Assembly: GCA_030622115.1 (NCBI GenBank)
Contig: JAUXGN010000012.1
Span: 1-64,000 of the forward strand
Direction: 5' to 3'
DNA from: Candidatus Eiseniibacteriota bacterium
GTDB lineage: Bacteria; Joyebacterota; Joyebacteria; Joyebacterales; Joyebacteraceae
DNA length: 64,000 bases
The notes under the pieces were generated by a model. The model was not told the DNA's origin and did not search any database. It worked only from the letters and a program-made list of their open reading frames with translations. Shown piece by piece: positions 30,793-38,500 of this stretch. The translations under genes and the position numbers were made by a program. How positions within the stretch are numbered: position 1 is the first letter of the stretch; every line of letters starts with the position of its first letter.

Positions 30793-32901
30793 CTATCCGG
30801 GAGCGCAGGTCAGAAAGACCCTGTCTCCCACCTCAATCTCCGATCCTGATCTTGGTGATTGCGCCTGAACCAGCCCGTTTCCCTCGAAGGCCACTGCGAG
30901 CCCGAAGCTCGAAGCGAGCCTGCGGGCGGCTCTCACACTCATTCCGCGAAGCTCCGGCATGCGCGCCGGAGCGCCGGTGTCCACATCGCAGGAGGCCGGC
31001 CGGATGGCGGCGGTCAGATTGCCGGACACATCGGCCAAGCTGTGGAGCGGTAACGCCGACAGGATCCCCACGGCCCCGACCGGCGCGAACAGGTCGGAAC
31101 CGCAGTCTTCGTAGCCGAAGCCGGACGCAACACTCATATCCGATACCGTGTGAGGATCCCGATCCACTCGTCTGCGAAGCCGCTGCCTCCCCAACACCAG
31201 GTCATGACCGGATCCTCTGATAAGCCGTTCAACGATGCGACGGAAGACCGGGGCCGCTACCTGCCCACCCAGACCTCTCCCCCTTGGCTCGTCTATCACA
31301 ACCAGACAAACGATCCCCGCATCCTCAGCCGGAGCCAATCCGACGAACGACGAGACCCATTTGCCGGGCGCGTATCCGCGAATGCCCGGCACGACCTTCT
31401 GGGCGGTTCCGGTCTTGCCGGCTACGGTCACCTCGTCGGGCGAGGCATTCATCCCGGTCCCGCGCTCTGTCACCTCAAGCATGATGCCGCGCACAGCGGC
31501 AGCTACCTCCGGGTCAACCACTCGCCGGATGACGCATGGACTCGCTTCCTCCACAACCCGTCCATCATCATCGAGAACCGCTTTCACGATGCGCGGCTCC
31601 ATGAGGCAACCACCGTTCGCGATGGCGGAGTAGGCAGTGACGAGCTGAAGCGCCGTCACTGCGATCTCCTGACCGATGCCTATCGTGTGCACGGAGCGCG
31701 AACTCCATTCGGTCGGTTCCCTGAGCGTTCCGCGCACTTCACCGGGAAGATTGACAGCAGTGAGACAACCGAAGCCGAAGTCTCTCGCGTACGAGTAGAG
31801 AGGATTTGCTCCAACCTCACCGGCTATCTGTGCGAAGCAGACATTCGACGATTTCACGAGCGCCGTCTCGAAATCCATCCAGCCGTGCGGCTTGACATCT
31901 CGAATGGTGAAGCTCCCAAACCGCCCCTTTCCCTGGAATGCGTAGTAGACGGATGTCATGTCGGCGGCGCCTGTGGCGAGGGAGGCGCAGGCTGTGAAGA
32001 CCTTGAAGGTCGATCCCGGTTCAAACTGGTCGGTCACCGCCCTGTTGCGCCAGTTCTCCTCAGCGAAGCGATCCGGCGCATTGCAGTCGAAAGACGGCCA
32101 GTTGGCCATCGCGAGTATGTCCCCGGTCCACGGGTCCTGCACGATGACGGTTCCGCTCTTGGCCTCGTACTCCCGCACGGTGCGTTCAAGCTCAACCTCG
32201 ACGATCGCCTGCAGATTCATGTCGATCGTGAGGACAACCGACATGCCGTCGTCAGGCGTCGTTCGCGTGCTGGCAGGTGCGGGTGTGCGCTGCCGCCTAC
32301 TGTCCATGTAGTAGTAGACCGTTGCCTCAGAGCCGGTGAGCAAGTCGTCCATGCGGCTCTCCATTCCAGAGATGCCGCCCCCGTCGATATCCGTGTACCC
32401 GATGACGTGGCACGCGCCCCTGCCGAACGGATAGATCCGCTTCGTCTCAGCGAGGAACTCGATGCCCGGGAGATCCAGCACCGCGAGGGCCTCAGCTCTC
32501 GCAGGTTCCACCTGCCGCTCGATCCACACGAAACTCGTGTTCTTCCTGAGACGTGCCTCATACGAGGCAGTGGAACCGCCGAGCGCTCTCGACAATCCCC
32601 GTGCCACGGTCCTCGGCGATTTGATCTCCCCGGGATAGGCGCAGATAGAACTCACCGTGAGGTTGTCGGTGAGGCACACCATATTCCTGTCGTAGATCTG
32701 ACCCCTCTCGGGAGCCAGCTTGACCTCCACGACCTGCTGACGCTCGGCAAGACTAGCCAGGCGAGGTGCGTGCACGACCTGGATCAGGATCAGGCGAAGC
32801 ACGATGAATGCCCACACACCCAGACCCACCAGAAGCGTGACGCTGAACCGCTTCGAGTGGACCTGCCCGGTCTTCGTGCCTTTAGCCGTTAGTCTGTGCA
32901 T
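30793..32901 (-). CDS. ftsI: Septal penicillin-binding protein (FtsI/PBP3-like) with C-terminal PASTA region
   Basis: Active-site KSSN (ALVKSSNVCFAQIA), SxxK-type EPGSTFKVFTACASL, KTGTAQKV; C-terminal PELRGMSVRAARRLASSFGLAVAFEGNGLVQAQSPRSG resembles PASTA. Confidence 0.94.
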   Translation of the reverse strand: MHRLTAKGTKTGQVHSKRFSVTLLVGLGVWAFIVLRLILIQVVHAPRLASLAERQQVVEVKLAPERGQIYDRNMVCLTDNLTVSSICAYPGEIKSPRTVARGLSRALGGSTASYEARLRKNTSFVWIERQVEPARAEALAVLDLPGIEFLAETKRIYPFGRGACHVIGYTDIDGGGISGMESRMDDLLTGSEATVYYYMDSRRQRTPAPASTRTTPDDGMSVVLTIDMNLQAIVEVELERTVREYEAKSGTVIVQDPWTGDILAMANWPSFDCNAPDRFAEENWRNRAVTDQFEPGSTFKVFTACASLATGAADMTSVYYAFQGKGRFGSFTIRDVKPHGWMDFETALVKSSNVCFAQIAGEVGANPLYSYARDFGFGCLTAVNLPGEVRGTLREPTEWSSRSVHTIGIGQEIAVTALQLVTAYSAIANGGCLMEPRIVKAVLDDDGRVVEEASPCVIRRVVDPEVAAAVRGIMLEVTERGTGMNASPDEVTVAGKTGTAQKVVPGIRGYAPGKWVSSFVGLAPAEDAGIVCLVVIDEPRGRGLGGQVAAPVFRRIVERLIRGSGHDLVLGRQRLRRRVDRDPHTVSDMSVASGFGYEDCGSDLFAPVGAVGILSALPLHSLADVSGNLTAAIRPASCDVDTGAPARMPELRGMSVRAARRLASSFGLAVAFEGNGLVQAQSPRSGSEIEVGDRVFLTCAPG

Positions 32902-33262
32902 CGTCGGTCCCCGCGGCCAGGTCCCCCGGCCGAATCGTGCGGCTGATGGTGCCATCCCCAAGGCGGATGGTCTCGCCAGGCCTCGGATGGCGCATGCCGA
33001 GGCGTTCCCGAGCGTATTCCTGAATCCGCTCCCGGCTCGAGAGAGTCACGCACTCCATTCTCAGAAACCCGATCTCCGTCCTGAGACATTCCCGTCTGTG
33101 CTGGAGTTCCTCGATCTCGGACGCGAGTCTTGTGGCATAGACCTGCTGCCAGATGCAGAGAACGCCGGTCACGAGCACGGCGCCCCAGATCAGGAGGCCC
33201 CTTGCGTGAAGCGGTCCACCAACCCTGTTCACTAGTCGTGTGAGGAGCTGCAGCTTCTTCAC
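32882..33262 (-). CDS. ftsL: FtsL-like septum component
   Basis: Short bitopic protein with a TM helix then coiled coil (LASEIEELQHRRECLRTEIGFLRMECVTLSSRERIQEYARERLGMRHPRPGE), between rsmH and ftsI. Confidence 0.8.
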   Translation of the reverse strand: MKKLQLLTRLVNRVGGPLHARGLLIWGAVLVTGVLCIWQQVYATRLASEIEELQHRRECLRTEIGFLRMECVTLSSRERIQEYARERLGMRHPRPGETIRLGDGTISRTIRPGDLAAGTDDAQTNG

Positions 33263-33383
33263 GATCCGTCACGCCTCCGTTCCTCCCCGGCCCCGGCTCT
33301 GCTCGTCGTTCTGCTCTTTCCGGATTCTTCCCGGGCTGACCGGTTGCCGGCGCCTCATGGCCTCCGGCAGACCGGCGGCCCGG

Positions 33384-34328
33384 TCAACCATTGTCATACG
33401 GAGCCAGCTTCTCGGCGGCTCTGAGCTTCGCTGATCTTGCCCTCGGGTTCCTTGCTATCTCAACGTCGCCCGGACGAACCACGCGCCGCGTGAGAATGCG
33501 CAATGTGGGCTTGCGCCCGCACACGCAGACCGGGAGATCCCTGGGACAGATGCACGGCCGTTCGGCCTTGACGAAGTCCTGCTTCACGATGCGATCCTCG
33601 AGCGAGTGATACGAGATAACGACAATCCTTCCACCTGCACTCAGAAGTGATTCAGCCTGCGCGAGGCCGGAGCGCAGGTTCTCCAGTTCGGAGTTGACGG
33701 CAATCCTGAGAGCCTGGAACACACGCGCCAACGTCTTGTTGCGATTCCGTGGCTTCGTGCTCACAACCGCGTCGGCCAGCTCCGCCGTTGTTCGGCATCG
33801 CCCAGCGTCTCGAGCCCGGATGATGGCCCGCGCGATCGGACGCGCGCGATGCTCCTCTCCGAAGCTGTAGAGAATTCTGGACAACGACCGCTCATCGCTC
33901 TTCGCTATGAGTCCCATGGCGCTCGTGCCGTGGTCTCTCCCCAGACGCATATCGATCGGTCCATCATTGCGGTAGCTGAATCCGCGTTCCGCATCGTCGA
34001 GCTGCATGGAGGAGAAACCAAGATCGAAGAGAACGCCGTCCACTCCCGCAAATCCCCGCTCCTCGGCGAGCACGGACAGATCGGCGAAATTGCCTTCAGT
34101 GATCTCCACTCTCTCTCCGAACGGTTTGAGGACCCTCGCCGCCTCATCGCATGCCGTGCTGTCCAGGTCCAGACCCAGGAGTCGGCCGGCTGGAGCATTG
34201 TCGAGAATCCGACTCGCATGCCCCCCACCACCCAGGGTGCAATCGATATACTGACCGTCCGTGCGGGTTACGAGGTAGTCGATGACCTCGGCAACCATCA
34301 CCGGCAGATGCAGAGCCTGCATTGTCAC
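33384..34328 (-). CDS. rsmH: 16S rRNA (cytosine(1402)-N(4))-methyltransferase
   Basis: HLPVMVAEVIDYLVTRTDGQYIDCTLGGGGHASRIL; GVLFDLGFSSMQLDDAERGFSYRNDGPIDMRL; ISYHSLEDRIVKQDF. Confidence 0.97.
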   Translation of the reverse strand: MTMQALHLPVMVAEVIDYLVTRTDGQYIDCTLGGGGHASRILDNAPAGRLLGLDLDSTACDEAARVLKPFGERVEITEGNFADLSVLAEERGFAGVDGVLFDLGFSSMQLDDAERGFSYRNDGPIDMRLGRDHGTSAMGLIAKSDERSLSRILYSFGEEHRARPIARAIIRARDAGRCRTTAELADAVVSTKPRNRNKTLARVFQALRIAVNSELENLRSGLAQAESLLSAGGRIVVISYHSLEDRIVKQDFVKAERPCICPRDLPVCVCGRKPTLRILTRRVVRPGDVEIARNPRARSAKLRAAEKLAPYDNG

Positions 34329-34392
34329 TTCGCTTTGTTTCAGATACGCGGCGTTGTTCTACCAACAGCGAGAACGGGACGGGCGAGTGCGG

Positions 34393-34752
34393 TCAGCTCG
34401 CTCGAAGATCGTGTGAAGATGCCGGCCCCATGTGTGTGTTCGCACCGTATGTACTCATTTCGAGGACGCCGTGGAGTCCGGCGAGGAGCAAGATGTTCCT
34501 CACATATGGGCTCAGACCGGCGACCGTCAGCTCACCCCTGTGCGAATGGACGAACTCGAACTCGCGGGCAAGCCGTGCTGCGTCCTGGTAGTCCACGTGA
34601 TCCACATCGGAGAAATCGAGGACGATTCGCGTCCTTCGCGAGATCAGAAGACCGGCAAGGTGCTGATGCAGCCGGTCGAAGTCACGCGCTCCCATGGACC
34701 CGGCCATGTGAAGTACGGTTGTCCTCGCTGTTTCCCTTGGAAGGATGGTCAT
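34393..34752 (-). CDS. STAS-domain protein inserted in the dcw cluster
   Basis: HQHLAGLLISRRTRIVLDFSDVDHVDYQDAARLAREFEFVHSHRGELTVAGLSPYVRNILLLAGLHGVLEM: STAS fold pattern, DYQD at the usual DSS/NST site. Confidence 0.75.
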   Translation of the reverse strand: MTILPRETARTTVLHMAGSMGARDFDRLHQHLAGLLISRRTRIVLDFSDVDHVDYQDAARLAREFEFVHSHRGELTVAGLSPYVRNILLLAGLHGVLEMSTYGANTHMGPASSHDLRAS

Positions 34753-34756
34753 GTTT

Positions 34757-35218
34757 CTACTCCTCCCCATTGCCGATCACGTCGCCCGGGTTCTCCCAGA
34801 GGGTCTCAGCGACCTCCTCGTAGGAAAGGCCGAACTCGTCCTTGTACTTCCGGTAGCGCTCGGGATTCCAGAACTCCACGCGCTCTATCGCACCTATCAC
34901 GAGCACGTCCTTCTCCAGTCCAACGAGTTCTCTGAGTTCCTGTGGGATGACAACGCGTCCATGACTGTCCACACTGACTTCACATGCTCGTGACGCGATC
35001 TCCCGCTTGAAGAACCGCGACTTGCCCGAGGTGAAGGAGAGCGAGCGTAGATCGCTCAGGACACGCTGCCACTCATCCCGGGGATAGAAAAAGAGACAAC
35101 CGTCGAGTCCAAGCGTGAGGATGAAGATCTCCCCCGTAGCCTTCCTGAACTTCGAGGGGATCGAGAGACGTCCCTTCGCGTCGAGCGTGTGTGTGTATGT
35201 TCCCAGAAAGGAGGTCAT
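34757..35218 (-). CDS. mraZ: Transcriptional regulator MraZ
   Basis: LGTYTHTLDAKGRLSIPSKFR...FFKREIASRACEVSVDSHGRVVIPQELRELVGLEKDVLVIGAIERVEFWNPERY: two DxxGR SpoVT/AbrB-like halves. Confidence 0.97.
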   Translation of the reverse strand: MTSFLGTYTHTLDAKGRLSIPSKFRKATGEIFILTLGLDGCLFFYPRDEWQRVLSDLRSLSFTSGKSRFFKREIASRACEVSVDSHGRVVIPQELRELVGLEKDVLVIGAIERVEFWNPERYRKYKDEFGLSYEEVAETLWENPGDVIGNGEE

Positions 35219-35242
35219 ATGGACTTCCAGAGCAAGAACTGG

Positions 35243-35266
35243 CCCACTTCATCCCATTCCATCCCA
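35243..35266 (-). promoter_or_regulatory. MraZ operator: three TGGG boxes at 10-bp spacing
   Basis: Minus strand TGGGATGGAATGGGATGAAGTGGG; boxes at 35263-35266, 35253-35256, 35243-35246, upstream of mraZ. Confidence 0.85.
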
Positions 35267-35274
35267 CTCGCGGG

Positions 35275-35304
35275 ATAGTAGCCGCCCTCCCCTGACACTG
35301 TCAA
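35275..35304 (-). promoter_or_regulatory. dcw promoter TTGACA-N18-TACTAT
   Basis: -35 as TGTCAA 35299-35304, -10 as ATAGTA 35275-35280; MraZ boxes directly downstream. Confidence 0.75.
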
Positions 35305-35361
35305 GTGAAAAAGATGCCTGTGCTATGGGCTGTTCGTAGGTTTTCTCGTACTGCAGCAACC

Positions 35362-35388
35362 GGTGGGATGGCTCGGCCGTATCCCACC
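35362..35388. repeat. Inverted repeat GGTGGGAT...ATCCCACC upstream of the dcw promoter
   Basis: Half-sites 35362-35369 and 35381-35388; both contain TGGGAT as in the MraZ boxes. Confidence 0.65.
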
Positions 35389-35399
35389 CCATTTCGCGG

Positions 35400-35441
35400 G
35401 CGAATCGAGTGAGGCGAGGCGAATCGAGTGAGGCGAGGCGA
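35400..35441. repeat. 19-bp tandem repeat GCGAATCGAGTGAGGCGAG (two copies plus a partial)
   Basis: Copies at 35400-35418 and 35419-35437, then GCGAAC. Confidence 0.85.
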
Positions 35442-35456
35442 ACGTGCTCTACAAGG

Positions 35457-35490
35457 CGAAGCGCCCGGGGTCGTCGTCCCGAGCGCTTCG
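35457..35490 (-). terminator. Hairpin downstream of the large C25 protease gene
   Basis: CGAAGCGCCCGGG ... CCCGAGCGCTTCG, 13-bp stem with one mismatch. Confidence 0.6.
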
Positions 35491-35561
35491 ATTCAGATCA
35501 ATTCTGTGTCTATGCTCCGGTCGGCGATCTCCACCTCCGCCGGATCCAATTCGTCGACGCG

Positions 35562-38500
35562 TTACTTGATGAGCAACATTTTCTTCGACTCGCTCTTGTC
35601 GCCGACGGCGATTCTGTAGAAGTAGACGCCCGATGCAACGAGCCTCCCACTTCCGTCACGCCCGTCCCAGACTGCCGAGTGGCGTCCGGGCTCCACGCGC
35701 GAATCCAGAAGCGTGCGAACGACAACTCCACCAACTGTGTAGATGGAAAGAGACACGGGCACACCGTCCTCGGCGGCCGGCACAATGAACTCTATCGTTG
35801 TGAGCGGGTTGAAAGGATTCGGAACATTCTGTTCCAGGAGTCGTCCACCGGCGTTCACAACATCATTGTCGTCGACCCCGACAGGGATCTCAAAGCCGTA
35901 GTGCTGCGTCCGCCACAGGTCGTGAAGGAAGCACCCCCATTCTATTCCGGCGCCATCATCGTAGGCGCCCTCGCAGTCCCAGACATAGACTCTGGTGTCC
36001 ATCCCGCCAACCACGACCTCAACATCACCGTCCCCGTCGACATCGTCCACGGTCGGAGACCCGTAGATGTCTGCTCCTGTCTGGATCGGCCAACCATCCA
36101 GAAGCGCCCCGTCAAGATCGAAGGCAAACAGCTTGCCCGCATCACTTCCTACGACCAACTCGAGATCCGGATCGGCATCGACATTGGCGATCGCCGGACT
36201 CGACTTCACCTTCCCGCCCAGGAACTGCGGCCAGCCGGTCATCGCGTTGCCCTGGTAGTCCCATATCATGATCTCACCGTCAGATCCCACCTGAACCAGT
36301 TCGAGGAATCCGTCACCCGTCAGGTCCGCAAGAACCGGCGAAGGGGGGAAATCTCCACTGTTCGCCATCGACTTCGGCCACCCTGCAAGCGTGTTCCCCT
36401 CATGATCGAACAGCCAGATACTCCAGCTCTTCGACGCAATCGCGATCTCCAGATCGCCATCCCCATCAACGTCTCCGACAGCCGGCGAGCTGTACGCCCT
36501 GGACGAGATTGATATGGGCCAACCGGGCACGTTGGAACCATCCGCATTGAAGCAATAGACGCTCTCCGTCGCTGCCGGCTGCAGGATTTCCAACTCTCCA
36601 TCCCCGTCTATGTCCGCAATCGCCGGAGAAGCATATACGTAGGGACTTCCAAGATCAGCGAAGACGCCGACGGTGAGCGGGTCGCCGTCTCCGTCAATAA
36701 ACTCGGATCCATTGTAGCTCCAACAGTAGAGCTTGCCGTCAGCGCAGGGAATCACCACCTCGCTTCGCCCATCACGGTCGAGATCGGCGAGGGCCGGACT
36801 GGCCCAGCAGAACTTCCCGGTCGTGACAGGCCACCCTGAAACCACGCTGCCATCTTCTCCGTTCCACACAAACACCTCGTGCGCGGGAACGCCACCTGTC
36901 CCCACGTCGGCCCAAGCCGCCGCGACGATCTCGACGCCGACGTCGCCGTCCACTTCGCCGACAGCAGGTGTGCAGCGGTATCCACCTTGACCATCGACTG
37001 CGAAAATGCCGGCGGTCCTTGGGTCGCCGTCTCCATCCTGGACCTCCGTACCGTCCGCATACCAGGCGTAGAGCTGTTCCGAGGCGGCGAGGATCTCCTT
37101 CGAACCATCACCATCCAGATCGACAACTGCCACGCTCGAGTACATCCCTCCCGACGTGGCAAGCGGCCATCCCGAAAGACTCGGTGGATTGGTGCTGATA
37201 CCGAGCACAGGGGAAGCGGTGCTCACGTTCCCTGACGAGTCCACAGCAACAACGTAGTAGTAGTATTGCGTGTTCTCATCGAGCCCACCATCAGCGAAAC
37301 ACGAGACGCCCTCGACGATCGCTGTGTTGGCTACGTCGTAGGGACCGGACTGGTTCTCGCTCCTCCACACATCGTATCCTCTGAGGTCGGGCTCAACGAC
37401 CTGTTCCCAGTGAACACTGATGGTCGTACCCACGACATCGCCCCAGATCGAGTCGGGCGGGTCGGGCCTGTGCAGATCAAGGTACTGCGTCCATGTCTTG
37501 CCGTACTCGTCGACAAGAAGAAGCTCGAGGTGGTTGGAGAGGTCACCGAGGATCGCAAATTCAAAACCGTCAAGGCCCGGCGCAGCCGCACCGGCTGAGA
37601 TATCTCCCCACACGTCGATGCTGTCCGCGAAGTTGATCAAGCCCGGGTCGGAGTAGCTGAGTTCGCCGGTGATCCCGTCTGCGTCTCCGTTTCCGTCATT
37701 GTGAACGTCGCAGAGGAGAATCACGGTCTCCCCCGTCTCGGGAACGCCGTCTCCGTCACCGCCAACTGAATCATCGATCTGTGTGTAGATGTGAACCAAC
37801 TCCGGTGCATACACGCGAACCGTGAACTCCTCCTGCCACGTGGTTCTCCCGGGCTCCGAAAAGCTCAAGGTGAATTCGGCGTCATGGTTGTTTGGACAAT
37901 CGGATGTGACAAGAAGTCTGAACGCTGCGGGGAACTGAGCAGTCGCCATGGATTCCACATCACCCACGAACACCGAGTCCGCCTCGATCACGATGTATGA
38001 ATCGATCGAAGAGACGATAGCTGAGACCGCGGAAGCCGTTACGATTCCACCGTTGCGAACGCTGATGTCGAGCTCCACAACTTCGTCCGGTTCCGGTTTG
38101 CCGTTCTCGTTCCCGGAGCTTCCTCCGATGCTGTCGTCATCCACGGTTACGTCCGTGAGATGTATGTAGGCTCCGGCTGCCATGACTACATTGATGCTCG
38201 ATTCGAAGACGTAGTAGTTGGGACACGTGACGGTGACCTGGAGTACACCGGTCACCGTCGGAGTGAAATCTATGTGGACCTGTCCGGCGGCGTCCGTTGT
38301 CCCGTAGGCGTAGACATCCCCGGATGAAGAGGACACACAGACCCTGGCGCCCTCCACGAGGCCGGGATCGGTCACGTTGAACGTTACACCATCTTCCCCG
38401 ACCAGCATCGCGCCTGAGAAGGCCACGGAGAGATTCCTCGGACGCGCTGTCCTCATGGCTATCTCGGGGTCACCCAGCAGAACCATGGAGAACTGCGTCC

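Noticed and set aside
31150-32892. 580-aa plus-strand ORF opposite ftsI
   Set aside because: Antisense shadow of a conserved ftsI; sequence rich in Arg/His/Pro with no domain.
35562-37200. Repeated DxDGDG-coding DNA considered as a DNA repeat or CRISPR-like array
   Set aside because: Periodicity is protein-driven (FG-GAP/VCBS-type repeats) with diverged nucleotides and no uniform spacers.
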